Under the pieces are notes generated by a model that saw nothing but the letters and a program-made list of their open reading frames with translations, was not told where the DNA came from and did not search any database. Shown piece after piece: positions 34,822-43,773 of a DNA stretch of 46,932 bases (position 1 is the first letter of the stretch; every line of letters starts with the position of its first letter). Made by a program: the position numbers and the translations under genes. The stretch is from CAYJAZ01 sp964371865. Its GTDB lineage: Bacteria > Desulfobacterota > Desulfovibrionia > Desulfovibrionales > Desulfovibrionaceae. Where the stretch lies: positions 1-46,932 of the forward strand of contig CAYJOR010000019.1 in NCBI GenBank assembly GCA_964371865.1, in the 5' to 3' direction.

Positions 34822-37326
34822 ATGGTGATTAGAGTAATAAAACAAATTGTCTTTTTTTTAGTATTGATTTCTTTTTTCCTCAATCCCTCTTTTTTTGAGA
34901 AAAATACATATGAAGACAGCAGTGTAAGTTTATCTTTTTTTCATATAAATTCAGCATTTGCAAATAAAAATGAGGAAAGAATAAAAGAACTGACTGAAAA
35001 TCTGCAAAAAAATACGATGTATTCTCAAGCAGTAGCCGGCGTTCCGCTTTTGCCAAACCTTACAGAGGAAGAACAACAAGAACTTGCTTGGCTGTTTTCT
35101 TTACATCTAGAGGAACAAGAAAAACTGCTGAGTGAAATTGAAGACGAAAAAAGTGTTATCACTAAGAATCTCATAACTCTTACAACTGAATTGACGAATA
35201 AAACATATTCAACTTATAATGAGTTTAATAATCTAAAGATTCAATATAATTTCAATAAAAATGAACCGGTTGTAATTACTCGCTTAGAAGAAAAACTAAA
35301 ATTTTATATAAATGAACTATCATTGCTATCTCAACCGCTTAGCAGTAGCTATGAGCATGCGCAATCGCGTATTGTACAATTAGAAAACATAAAAAATAAC
35401 CTTGCAAACTATCAAAATAGTATTTTTGATGATGTTATAAAAAGAACTGAAACATTAATCATATTTTATAAAAATATGGCAAGGCATATTGAGGATAACA
35501 TACCGATATCCCGAAATCTTCTTACAGAGCTAGAGACCACTAATAAAGAATTTGAAGATAGAATGCCTGAACTCTGGGAAATTTTTTACAAAACCGGTGC
35601 TTTTTCAGATTTATATGAAGAAATACAACTAAATGAACTTGCAAATACAATCACCTCTGTGGCTGATATCAAAACTCCAATAGAACTTGATACAGCAAAA
35701 ATTATTTCTTATACAAATGATGAGGTATCACTTTTAGAAATAATATCACAAGAGCTGCCATCAACAATATCTATCTATATGAATATAATAATTAAAATTT
35801 TGTTGATAGTAGTAGGTTTTGCACTTGTTCTATTTCTTATAACGAAAGTTTGCGATTATCTTCCGTCTGTTTTTGGTGAACAGTGGAAAAAAATTCTCAC
35901 AAAAAGTATGCCTTATATCGTGCTTGGTGTAGCATTAAATATTGGTGCTTGGCATGAGGGCATAAGATATCAAATGATTACAATGCTTGGCACTTTTTTA
36001 CAAGCTTATGGTCAAATTCGTTTTGCATGGCAACTCTATACTTTTAATCGCAAAGAAAAATTTATTGATAATTTACTTGGGGAATCTCCATTTTTAATTA
36101 TATTTTATGTACTAGTTGTGAGTTTATTTATAGTTGCATTTATGCCAAATAACTTCTTCTCTTCATTTATTTGGCTAGCAGTATTGATTTTTTCAATGTA
36201 TAGGTTCAGTAAATCATCTAAAAAAGCACCTTTCTTGACGCAATTTTTGCTTTATAGTTTGAACTTTGTATTTTTAGTTTCAATATTTATTACAATAATA
36301 GGATTTGTAAGATTCTCAATATTACTAACTATTTGTTATTCATGCTTGGTAGTAGGAATACATCAATTAGATGCTTATGTGCATGTTTCTTCGGTAGCAT
36401 CACATTTTCTTCCAAAGCGTGGAATACCATCGCTTCTTATTGGTCTACTAGGTTCAATAATTCTACCTGTCCTGCTAGTGATAGCTTTACTAGCGCCTTT
36501 TACATGGGTACTTGCGCTACCTGGTGGAAAACACGTAATGGTGCTTCTTGGTAGATTCAAAATTCAATACGGTGAAATTTCGTCTGACCTTATACAACTT
36601 CTTGTAATTCTAGTGCTTTTTTATCTTATAAAGTCTATTATAAGAACATCTTGTGATTATATTGATAATGCGTGGAAAAAAGATGTATCTGAAGTAACCC
36701 TGCTTGCAACTCCAATAAAATCAAGCATTACTTTTGGTCTTTGGGGAGTTTTCATTCTCTATTTATTGAGTGTGCTTGGAGTAAACTTAATGAGTATCAG
36801 TTACTTAGGTGCTGGTTTAGGTGTTGGTATAGGTTTAGGTTTACAAAATATTGTACTTAATGTAATGAGCGGATTTTCTTTAATTTTTGGACGTAGTATA
36901 AGAGAAGGTGATATTGTTGACGTGGCAGGTATATCAGGTACTGTAAAAAATATAAATCTGCGTACAACTCGCTTACTTACATCAGATAATAGTCTTATCT
37001 TTGTGCCTAACTATGAATTTGTATCTAAATCCTTCAAAAACTATACATATAATGGTAAGAAAACTAAGAAAAGTTTGCTAGTTACAGTAACAACTGATAT
37101 CAATGTGAAAGAGTTGATGGATGCTGTGCTTGCAATTGCAAATTCTCATACCTATGTTCTGCGTGATCCTCAACCAAAGGTCATCTTTAAAGATATGAAT
37201 AGCGATACCCTCGAATTAGAACTCAGTTTCTGGATTGAAAATATTTCTTTTGGAACATCAACTTCTACCGATATTCGTTTAGAAATAAATAAATATTTGA
37301 ACGGATTAAAAAAAAGAAATAACTAA
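34822..37326 (+). CDS. Large MscS-family mechanosensitive channel (MscK/YjeP type)
   Basis: 834 residues. A signal-anchor at ~1-25 (IVFFLVLISFFLNPSFF) is followed by a ~250-residue periplasmic coiled-coil region (~50-300), then about ten TM helices (~320-690). The C-terminal MscS core includes the pore helix with Gly/Ala packing (YLGAGLGVGIGLGLQNIVLNVMSG, ~665-688) and the cytoplasmic domain (GRSIREGDIVDVAG, TRLLTSDNSLIFVPNYEF). It relieves osmotic stress. AGAGGT precedes the ATG. Whether potassium-dependent like MscK cannot be told. Confidence 0.92.
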   Translation: MVIRVIKQIVFFLVLISFFLNPSFFEKNTYEDSSVSLSFFHINSAFANKNEERIKELTENLQKNTMYSQAVAGVPLLPNLTEEEQQELAWLFSLHLEEQEKLLSEIEDEKSVITKNLITLTTELTNKTYSTYNEFNNLKIQYNFNKNEPVVITRLEEKLKFYINELSLLSQPLSSSYEHAQSRIVQLENIKNNLANYQNSIFDDVIKRTETLIIFYKNMARHIEDNIPISRNLLTELETTNKEFEDRMPELWEIFYKTGAFSDLYEEIQLNELANTITSVADIKTPIELDTAKIISYTNDEVSLLEIISQELPSTISIYMNIIIKILLIVVGFALVLFLITKVCDYLPSVFGEQWKKILTKSMPYIVLGVALNIGAWHEGIRYQMITMLGTFLQAYGQIRFAWQLYTFNRKEKFIDNLLGESPFLIIFYVLVVSLFIVAFMPNNFFSSFIWLAVLIFSMYRFSKSSKKAPFLTQFLLYSLNFVFLVSIFITIIGFVRFSILLTICYSCLVVGIHQLDAYVHVSSVASHFLPKRGIPSLLIGLLGSIILPVLLVIALLAPFTWVLALPGGKHVMVLLGRFKIQYGEISSDLIQLLVILVLFYLIKSIIRTSCDYIDNAWKKDVSEVTLLATPIKSSITFGLWGVFILYLLSVLGVNLMSISYLGAGLGVGIGLGLQNIVLNVMSGFSLIFGRSIREGDIVDVAGISGTVKNINLRTTRLLTSDNSLIFVPNYEFVSKSFKNYTYNGKKTKKSLLVTVTTDINVKELMDAVLAIANSHTYVLRDPQPKVIFKDMNSDTLELELSFWIENISFGTSTSTDIRLEINKYLNGLKKRNN

Positions 37327-37385
37327 AGACCTCTGCATAATTACTGAACACTTATTGAGAAAAGCTAATAATTTTCTTTTTACTT

Positions 37386-37407
37386 TAGGGTATGTTTCTA
37401 ACTTATT
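37386..37407. repeat. Family I left end
   Basis: TAGGGTATGTTTCTAACTTA; no paired right end is found nearby. It lies shortly before the family III palindrome. Confidence 0.5.
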
Positions 37408-37426
37408 GATATTCCACTAAATGGTT

Positions 37427-37498
37427 TTTAAGGAAGGGGGAGAGCTCGAGAGGGGGAAACACCGTTTTTGACTCAAAAACGTGGTTTTCCTCTCTCGA
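37427..37498. repeat. Family III palindromic repeat, copy c
   Basis: The TTTTTAAGGAAGGGGGAG flank is followed by TCGAGAGGGGGAAAC and its complement GTTTTCCTCTCTCGA. The flank matches copy d at the end of the window (TTTTTAAGGAAAGGGGGAG). Confidence 0.7.
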
Positions 37499-37522
37499 AA
37501 ATAATTATGCAGAGCTCTTAAC

Positions 37523-37538
37523 TAGGGTGTGTTTCTAA
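37523..37538. repeat. Family I left end
   Basis: TAGGGTGTGTTTCTAA, directly upstream of a terminator hairpin and ~60 bases before a family II right end. This spot is a mosaic of element ends. Confidence 0.5.
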
Positions 37539-37547
37539 GTAAAAAAG

Positions 37548-37577
37548 AAACCACATATTCCATGGAGTATGTGGTTT
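37548..37577. terminator. Bidirectional terminator between mscS-family and DUF6765-like genes
   Basis: AAACCACATA pairs with TATGTGGTTT around a CCATGG loop core; A-rich before and TTTTCG after. Confidence 0.7.
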
Positions 37578-37595
37578 TCGTTTATAAAAATGTTC

Positions 37596-37615
37596 TATTT
37601 TGGTGATACTATCTA
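37596..37615. repeat. Family II right end overlapping a stop codon
   Basis: TATTTTGGTGATACTATCTA matches the family II right terminus. Its final CTA is the minus-strand TAG stop codon of the gene at 37613-38650. Confidence 0.55.
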
Positions 37616-38650
37616 ATAGACGGCAATACCATGTTCAGGCAATAAATCTTTAAGAACGTAGTAACGATGATATGCAGCAGCTTGATGGAAACGATAAATA
37701 TTTTGCTTAATGCCCTCAGCAGAACTTTTTAGCTTATGAAAAGCTTTTTTTTGATTTTCCCATGTTTCAGGATCATATTTTAGAACTCCCTTTGTAAGTG
37801 CGGATCTTCTCCACTTATCACAGCGCTTATATTTATTATCTTCAAGTGCAATTATTTCTATTAATTCGTCTTTAATTGATTCAAAGGGAATTTGTTTAGA
37901 ATTTGTGTACTTTGCTTTTGCATACTTCACCAAGAAATTGTATAACTTTTCAAGAGAGAGTAGGAAAGTTTTCTGGTTGTCTCTAACGCTTGTAGCTCCG
38001 TTTTCCGGTCTATTTATTTCAAATTCGCAAGTCCAGTTAAGGAAAGGTTCATCCGGCAAGGTTGCGCCACCGCCGTGCCCTAGGCTATTTGAACCAAATT
38101 GAGCTAAAAAGCCTGATATTTTTGTCATAGCAGCTTCAAACCAGTTATCGTCATTTGGAACTGTTTGAATTGTTTCTTGCCTTACATCATTATACTTTGA
38201 ACTAAGACCTGAAAAATCATAATGAGCAAAAGTATCTTGATAAACATGTGCTGATATACCAAGTAGTTCTAAACCGTAAGGCTTTTCAAGCGCTAAACGT
38301 AAATGATTTTCTAACATTTGATTGACGATTTCACTATCCATTGTGCAGATAATTTTTTCTTCAAAAGTATTACCTTTACCGCCTGGGAAGAAGTGAAAAG
38401 GAATCCAAATCTTACGTTGCTCTTCAAAGCCTTTTAGATGATCCTTTCCGTTTTTAATTAGAACTTGAGCAGGGTGATGAGCGGTTGTTATACCGAAGAG
38501 TAGGCCTCTGTCGTCGTGTTCTTCACTGTCATAGCGTGTTGAATCGTCAACAAATTGAGTTGCATATGCAATTGTATTTGCGTCATTTTGAGGGATTCCA
38601 GCTGCTCGTGCCATTGCATACGTTCCATAATAATGCATATCAATCTGCAT
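37613..38650 (-). CDS. DUF6765-like protein (zinc-phospholipase C-like fold)
   Basis: 345 residues, a soluble protein without signal peptide. The start MQIDMHYYGTYAMARAAG and the segment HVYQDTFAHYDFSG with nearby His/Asp resemble the DUF6765 family, whose histidines suggest a metal-binding helical fold like zinc-dependent phospholipase C. Other clusters: TAHHPAQ, FHFFPGGKG and HRYYVL near the C-terminus. AGGAGGAAGTAAT precedes the ATG. The stop codon lies in the end of a family II repeat, so the last few residues may differ from the ancestral protein. Function is not established. Confidence 0.75.
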   Translation of the reverse strand: MQIDMHYYGTYAMARAAGIPQNDANTIAYATQFVDDSTRYDSEEHDDRGLLFGITTAHHPAQVLIKNGKDHLKGFEEQRKIWIPFHFFPGGKGNTFEEKIICTMDSEIVNQMLENHLRLALEKPYGLELLGISAHVYQDTFAHYDFSGLSSKYNDVRQETIQTVPNDDNWFEAAMTKISGFLAQFGSNSLGHGGGATLPDEPFLNWTCEFEINRPENGATSVRDNQKTFLLSLEKLYNFLVKYAKAKYTNSKQIPFESIKDELIEIIALEDNKYKRCDKWRRSALTKGVLKYDPETWENQKKAFHKLKSSAEGIKQNIYRFHQAAAYHRYYVLKDLLPEHGIAVY

Positions 38651-38878
38651 ATTACTTCCTCCTAGAAAATCGTCTAGAGTGTTACCAATGAGTGAATCAA
38701 ATGTAAAATTATTTTCTACAAGTTCATTAAACCAACCTTTAATACAAATATAAACAAATTATAGATATTGTCAATCATTATCTATTTATTTTTATTGGTT
38801 TTTTTTCTTGCGTTTGACGTATATATATGTATAGTTCGAGTGCGTCTATACGTGATTTTAGAAGCACATTTTGGCACA

Positions 38879-40507
38879 TTATTCTTTTATCGTATGAACC
38901 CATGCGCTGGCTCTATTCGCTATACGTTCCATAATTCTTATAGATTCAGTAAAGGCATGTTCAAGTTTAGTATTGAATGCTTTGTCGCGTATTTCTGGCA
39001 ATAGAAGAGCATTGTAGGATTTGAATTTTATGTTTTTTGTCGATTTGCTAATTTTCTTTTTAATTGATTTAATATCTTTTTTACTGAATTCTTTATCGTT
39101 TTGCGCTTGCGAGAGAAGAAAATAGCTTAATTTATAAACTTCACGCGCATCATTGAAAATCGCTTGAAAATTTCCTTGAAGAGTAGACGGAAACTCTTGA
39201 TTTGACGAAATTCTTTCATTATAAAATACAATAAGCTGAGTAGTTTTATCTCCTATACGTTCCAAATCATTCGCAAATGAGAGTATAGAATAAATTTGCT
39301 TTGATAGCTTGTTGGGCAGAGAGGCTTGAGTGAGTAATGAAGCGTAATTACTAATGTCATCATAAATAAAATTCAACTCTTTTTCACTTGATTTGATAAA
39401 TTCTATCTCGTTGGTATTATTGTTGAAAAGTATTTCCTCAAGTGCATTGAGTTGCTTAAGAGTGATTTCTACCATGTGATAACACTCATGTTTTAGAGCT
39501 GCAACCGCTTCAATAGGAGAATTTTCAATAAGTTGAGGATCTAAGTTACTGCTTTGTACATCCTCAACTTTATTTTCACTAAGGTTTTTATCACTAATAA
39601 GAGCTCGTATAAGCTTTGTAAAAGGGTTTACAAAAGGTAGGAAAATCAGTGTATTAATAATGTTTATCAATGTATGAGCATTAGCTATTTGATGAGGAAT
39701 TGTACTGGCAGTGCTCTCAATAAAAGGAATACAGAAAGGTATTAGCGGATAAAAGATGATAACTGCTATCAAATTAAAGAGTACATGAGCAGCGCTTGTT
39801 TGTTTTGCTGCACGAGAAGTTCCTATCGCAGCCAGCATAGCTGTAATTGTTGTTCCAACGTTCACGCCAAGGATTATCGACAAAGCAGCCGGTAATGGCA
39901 TAAGACCTTGAATTGATAAAGCAATTGTAATCCCCATTGTTGCAGAGCTTGACTGGACTAATAAAGTTAACCCTGCACCTGCTAAAAGTCCAAGAAAGTG
40001 ATTATCGGCAAACATAAGGAAGAAATCACTTCTATCCCTAAGAAAATACATAGCATTTTCCATTGTCTGCATGCCGACGAATAACAGCCCAAAAGCAAAA
40101 ATCCCAATCCCTAAATCTTTCTTCGATTTTGATTTAGTCGCTAAATTTAGAATAACTCCTATAATTATAAAGACATAAGCGAAATCTTTTAAATTAAATG
40201 CTACAATTTGTCCGGTAATAGTAGTGCCGATATTAGCACCCATGATGACTCCAACAGCTTGTTTTAGAGTCATAAGACCAGCATCAACAAAGCTTATCGT
40301 CATAACGGTGGTAGCAGAACTAGATTGAAGAAACATAGTTGCTACAGTTCCAACAATAACACCAAGTATAGGTGTTCTTGTGAGAGTTGCTATGAGAGAG
40401 CGGAGTTTGTTGTCTGCTAATGCTTGTAAAGATTCACTTAATAATTTAATTGCAAATAAAAATATCCCTACGCCACCTAATAACTGCACTGCTGTTTGTA
40501 TTGACAT
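38879..40507 (-). CDS. Na+/phosphate symporter with C-terminal PhoU-like domain
   Basis: 542 residues. Two inverted NaPi-II repeats with the signature QSSSAT at 61-66 and 185-190, each followed by GxNxGTT (VIMGANIGTTITG and IILGVNVGTTITA). About eight to nine TM helices; the last ~200 residues are a helical PhoU-like domain. It imports phosphate using sodium. GGAG AAATT precedes the ATG. A family I-like end (TTTAGGAACAGGCCCTA, 40525-40541) lies in the leader. The nearest related named genes are nptA/yjbB. Confidence 0.92.
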   Translation of the reverse strand: MSIQTAVQLLGGVGIFLFAIKLLSESLQALADNKLRSLIATLTRTPILGVIVGTVATMFLQSSSATTVMTISFVDAGLMTLKQAVGVIMGANIGTTITGQIVAFNLKDFAYVFIIIGVILNLATKSKSKKDLGIGIFAFGLLFVGMQTMENAMYFLRDRSDFFLMFADNHFLGLLAGAGLTLLVQSSSATMGITIALSIQGLMPLPAALSIILGVNVGTTITAMLAAIGTSRAAKQTSAAHVLFNLIAVIIFYPLIPFCIPFIESTASTIPHQIANAHTLINIINTLIFLPFVNPFTKLIRALISDKNLSENKVEDVQSSNLDPQLIENSPIEAVAALKHECYHMVEITLKQLNALEEILFNNNTNEIEFIKSSEKELNFIYDDISNYASLLTQASLPNKLSKQIYSILSFANDLERIGDKTTQLIVFYNERISSNQEFPSTLQGNFQAIFNDAREVYKLSYFLLSQAQNDKEFSKKDIKSIKKKISKSTKNIKFKSYNALLLPEIRDKAFNTKLEHAFTESIRIMERIANRASAWVHTIKE

Positions 40508-40631
40508 AATTTCTCCGAAATCAATTTAGGAACAGGCCCTAGGTCAATTGTGTGTAAAGCATGAGAAATATAAATTAAACCTTATAGTAAAATATAACTT
40601 AATTTATCTTTTAAAGTCAACACATATAATA

Positions 40632-40671
40632 AAAGAGTAAAACTAAATTGATAAATCAAGTTTTACTCTTT
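40632..40671. terminator. Terminator after the parA operon
   Basis: AAAGAGTAAAACT and AGTTTTACTCTTT form a perfect 13-bp stem. It lies downstream of the parA/ribbon-helix-helix pair on the minus strand. Confidence 0.75.
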
Positions 40672-40685
40672 CACTTTATGGAGTC

Positions 40686-40760
40686 TAGGGTGTATTTCTT
40701 AAACTTTAGTGTATAAGGTTAGATAGTATCGTCAAAATCTCCTTTTCTAGTCTCTCAGAG
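40686..40760. repeat. Family I left end next to a family II left end
   Basis: TAGGGTGTATTTCTTAA at 40686-40702 is followed at 40720 by TAGATAGTATCGTCAAAATC and a continuation like the complete family II copy (CTTTTC, AGTCTCTCAGAGT). No right ends are nearby. Confidence 0.5.
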
Positions 40761-40821
40761 TCAGAATATGTATGTCTGTATACGGATATAAGTATAAATA
40801 TATTAAAAATGACTTAAAAAG

Positions 40822-41127
40822 CTATTTTAGTAATTCTTCCATAGCAGAATGTATGAAATCATTTACGCTTTTCTTTTCTTTTTTTGCCTTATCTTGAATT
40901 TTTTTATAAAGACTAGGTTGCATAAGAAGATTTAATCTTTTTGATTTTTTCTCAATAAATCTAGGATCTAATTTATAACCTTCTGGAATTTGCATTTTAG
41001 CTTGATTTTGATTTGATAAACTTTGCTCAATGCTTTCTTCTTTTATTTCTTGCACTTCTTTTTTATCGTCTTGAAAGCTGCTGATAAATTGTTCTGCCGG
41101 ATTATCTGTGAATGATTTTTTACTCAT
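40822..41127 (-). CDS. Ribbon-helix-helix-type ParA partner
   Basis: 101 residues. The first ~60 are a flexible, charged, Gln/Ser-rich region; the end (RLNLLMQPSLYKKIQDKAKKEKKSVNDFIHSAMEELLK) has the strand-helix-helix pattern of RHH proteins such as ParG/omega. It starts two bases after the parA stop and has its GGAG site inside parA, so it is translationally linked. It likely binds the operator or centromere and stimulates the ParA ATPase (inference). Confidence 0.75.
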   Translation of the reverse strand: MSKKSFTDNPAEQFISSFQDDKKEVQEIKEESIEQSLSNQNQAKMQIPEGYKLDPRFIEKKSKRLNLLMQPSLYKKIQDKAKKEKKSVNDFIHSAMEELLK

Positions 41128-41129
41128 AA

Positions 41130-41882
41130 TTACACTCCAAAAATTTCATGTGTCAGGCTTTGATAGTCTTTCGCAACATTACTTCTTTTTGCGTAGTCGA
41201 AAACATTTTGTTTTGAAGCTTGTGCTTCTTTTGTCGCAACACATTCACGAATTTCAGTATCAAAAAGTTTCGTACCGATTTGTTCAGCTGTTTGTGCAAG
41301 CATTTTTTTCATATCTTTACTTATAACAGAACGAGCATTAAATCGAGTGAGTAAAATTCCACGTATTTTCAAATCTTTATTACAGTATTTTTTTACTGTT
41401 TCGTAGGTTTTATAAAGTTGACCAATCCCTTGAAGACTAAAAGCATCTGCTTGAGATGGAATGATGAGAGAATTCGCAGCCGCAAGTGCATTCACAGTAA
41501 GAATACTTAGAGCCGGAGGGGTGTCGATAATAATATAATCATAATTATTCTTTACACTCTCAAGAGCTTCTTGAAGTCTAAATTCTTTTCCGGTTTCTAC
41601 TAGCATTGCATCTGCTCCTGAAAGGTTAGGCGCTGATGTTATTAGATCTGCATTATCAATTTTTTTTATGCAGTTTGTAATATTTTCTTCTTTTAGCAGT
41701 ACTTGCATGATGTTGTAATTATCAATTTTTGCTCCTAAAGAGTAGGTAAGATTTCCTTGAGCGTCCATATCAATAAAGAGTACTTTCTTCCCTTTTATTG
41801 CAAGTGCAGAGCCAATTGCTTGTGCAGTAGTGCTTTTTCCAACACCACCTTTTTGATTTGTAAGCGCTATAATTTCAGCCAT
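41130..41882 (-). CDS. parA: ParA/MinD family ATPase (short type)
   Basis: 250 residues with no N-terminal DNA-binding domain, the type Ib/McdA-like layout. Deviant Walker A: K11-G-G-V-G-K16-S-T-T (signature lysine K11); Walker A' and B: LFIDMDAQGNLTYSLG near 35-50 and DYIIIDTPPAL near 114-124. It forms ATP-dependent gradients on DNA for plasmid or cargo positioning. AGGAGCTTAT precedes the ATG. Paired with an RHH protein and not with ParB or a replication gene, so plasmid relic or cargo-positioning system are both possible. Confidence 0.9.
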   Translation of the reverse strand: MAEIIALTNQKGGVGKSTTAQAIGSALAIKGKKVLFIDMDAQGNLTYSLGAKIDNYNIMQVLLKEENITNCIKKIDNADLITSAPNLSGADAMLVETGKEFRLQEALESVKNNYDYIIIDTPPALSILTVNALAAANSLIIPSQADAFSLQGIGQLYKTYETVKKYCNKDLKIRGILLTRFNARSVISKDMKKMLAQTAEQIGTKLFDTEIRECVATKEAQASKQNVFDYAKRSNVAKDYQSLTHEIFGV

Positions 41883-42272
41883 ATAAGCTCCTAATAATAT
41901 ATGTATATATGTATGCGTAGTATTGTATGTTGATGAAATTATACATACAACAGTTTACAGATAAAAGTATATTTGTAAATGTATGCAGATATTTTAAGAA
42001 TGTCAATAAAAAAGAAAGTTATTAAATATGAAATTTTTAGGAAAGTATTAATACGTTTACAAAAGGAAATAGAAAAGTAAAAATAGAAATCTTAGATGAA
42101 TTTTAACAAAGAAGTTTATTTTGAATGTTTGTGTGCCTCTTTAAAGTAATAAATTTTTAATTATAATTTGTTATGAAAATCTTACAAGTTTCTGACAAAA
42201 CATATGTTTTTATTTTTATAACAAATAAGAAAAAATATTTTCAGAATATTAACAATTTTCATGGATAATGTA
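41883..42272. other. Divergent intergenic region between parA and the binding-protein gene
   Basis: No gene. About 41900-41990 has several GTATG(T/C) boxes near parA, part of a possible operator or centromere. The rest is AT-rich with no clear feature. Confidence 0.45.
41923..41950. promoter_or_regulatory. Inverted repeat upstream of parA
   Basis: TTGTATGT and ACATACAA, 12 bases apart, about 40 bases before the parA start. Further GTATG boxes at 41911-41915 and 41981-41985. Candidate binding site for the RHH partner. Confidence 0.45.
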
Positions 42273-42301
42273 TTGATTTTTTCTATAAATCATTGTATAG
42301 T
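42273..42301 (+). promoter_or_regulatory. Sigma70-type promoter of the binding-protein/EAL operon
   Basis: TTGATT at 42273-42278, a 17-base spacer and TATAGT at 42296-42301, 45 bases before the ATG at 42346. Confidence 0.6.
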
Positions 42302-42345
42302 TTAACGGGGTTAAATCACGCTTTACTGCTTCTTGGAGTTTAGGT

Positions 42346-43725
42346 ATGAAAAAGGTTTTATTATTGACACTATTTTTGTTGTTTGGAGCGTTAGGAACAA
42401 CTACGCTTGCTAACACAAAACACAATGAGATTGTAGATAGTTCTCAATCTTTAGACATGTCAAAAATAAAAACCCCGATATCTGAAAGCTTTATAAGCAA
42501 TACTGAATCACCAATTGTTGAAATTTCATTTTGGGCGTTTCCTATTGGGGATTTTTCTAAAAAAGAAATGATTGAAAGTTTTATAGTTGACTTTAATAAA
42601 TTATATCCAAATATCAAGGTAAATGTAAAAAATCTAGATTACAGTAGTGGCGATGCGCAAATAGAAGAGGCAATAGAAGCTAGAAAAGCTCCTGATATCG
42701 TTATGGAAGGGCCGGAACGTCTTTTAGCCAACTGGGGGGCAAGAGGTTTAATGATTGATCTTCGTGATATATGGGACGAAGAAACAACAGCCGGTATCCG
42801 CGAAACCTCAGAAGAAATTCTAAGAGCATGCCAAGCTCCGGATGGTGCTTTTTACGAATATCCTATGGTCATGACAACGCATGTAATGGCGATAAACTAC
42901 GAAATTTTTGAAAAAGCAAACGCTCTTCAATTTATAGACATTGAAAATCGCTCTTGGACAGCTGATGGTTTTGTATCAGCAATGGAAGCAATTCGAGATA
43001 GTGGATTAGTAGAATCACCTGGAATTATTTACTCAGGCGGGCAAGGTGGTGACCAAGGTACAAGAGCTTTAGTTACGAATCTTTATGGTGCATCTTTTAC
43101 AAATGATGATCATTCTCAATATACAATTAATAAAGAAGAGGGAGTTAGGGGTTTATCTCTTTTACAAAAAATGGTTGAAAATGGTTCTTTGTCGCACAAC
43201 CCTAAAATCGTTGCATCTGACGAGCTACAAAAATTTGCAAAGCAAGATACTGCAATAACTCTAGCTTGGAATGCTACAAACGAATCTCACTACAGCGCAC
43301 AGATTGATTTCACTCCTTTTGCAATGAATTTTCCTTCAAATTCTGATAAAATTGAGCTGCAAGGTGGAATTTGGGGTTTTGGAATTTTTAATAATGGCGA
43401 TATGAATAAAGTGAAGGCTGCTAAAAAATTTATAGAATTTTTAGTTGATGATCCTTCACAAAAAAAGAAAAGTGTAAGGGCAACTAACTTTTTCCCTACA
43501 AATAGTAAATGTGGAAATGTATATATAGGCACTGTAAGCGAGGAAAAAATGCTTACTTATATGTCATTTTTATCAAACTTGGGCGATTATTATCAGGTAA
43601 CACCGGCATGGCCAGAGCAACGTGTTGCATGGTATAAATTGCTGCAAAAAGTGTTTAGTGGATACGATGCTAAGCTTGCGGCCGATGAATATGTTGAAAC
43701 TTTAAATTATCAAATCAACCCTTAG
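42346..43725 (+). CDS. Extracellular solute-binding protein, family 1 (sugar type)
   Basis: 459 residues with a cleavable signal peptide (MKKVLLLTLFLLFGALG... ending TTLA), no lipobox cysteine, so a soluble periplasmic protein. The core has SBP family 1 features: EISFWAFPIGDFSKKEMIESF, then DFNKLYPNIKVNVK, ARKAPDIVMEGPE near 117-129, WTADGFVSAMEAI, and GGIWGFGIFNN near 338-350. No ABC permease or ATPase is adjacent. It is followed after 48 bases, with no terminator seen, by a Cache-GGDEF-EAL protein, so it may deliver a ligand signal to it. The ligand is unknown. Confidence 0.88.
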   Translation: MKKVLLLTLFLLFGALGTTTLANTKHNEIVDSSQSLDMSKIKTPISESFISNTESPIVEISFWAFPIGDFSKKEMIESFIVDFNKLYPNIKVNVKNLDYSSGDAQIEEAIEARKAPDIVMEGPERLLANWGARGLMIDLRDIWDEETTAGIRETSEEILRACQAPDGAFYEYPMVMTTHVMAINYEIFEKANALQFIDIENRSWTADGFVSAMEAIRDSGLVESPGIIYSGGQGGDQGTRALVTNLYGASFTNDDHSQYTINKEEGVRGLSLLQKMVENGSLSHNPKIVASDELQKFAKQDTAITLAWNATNESHYSAQIDFTPFAMNFPSNSDKIELQGGIWGFGIFNNGDMNKVKAAKKFIEFLVDDPSQKKKSVRATNFFPTNSKCGNVYIGTVSEEKMLTYMSFLSNLGDYYQVTPAWPEQRVAWYKLLQKVFSGYDAKLAADEYVETLNYQINP

Positions 43726-43773
43726 AAAATACTTGTTTTTTTCTGATAGGATTACGATATAGAGGGTTATGTA

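Larger units (their letters stand above)
40508..40821. other. Intergenic region with element ends and a terminator
   Basis: No gene. Besides the hairpin and the repeats listed separately, the family I-like end at 40525-40541 (a CC variant) lies in the leader of the Na/phosphate gene. Confidence 0.4.
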
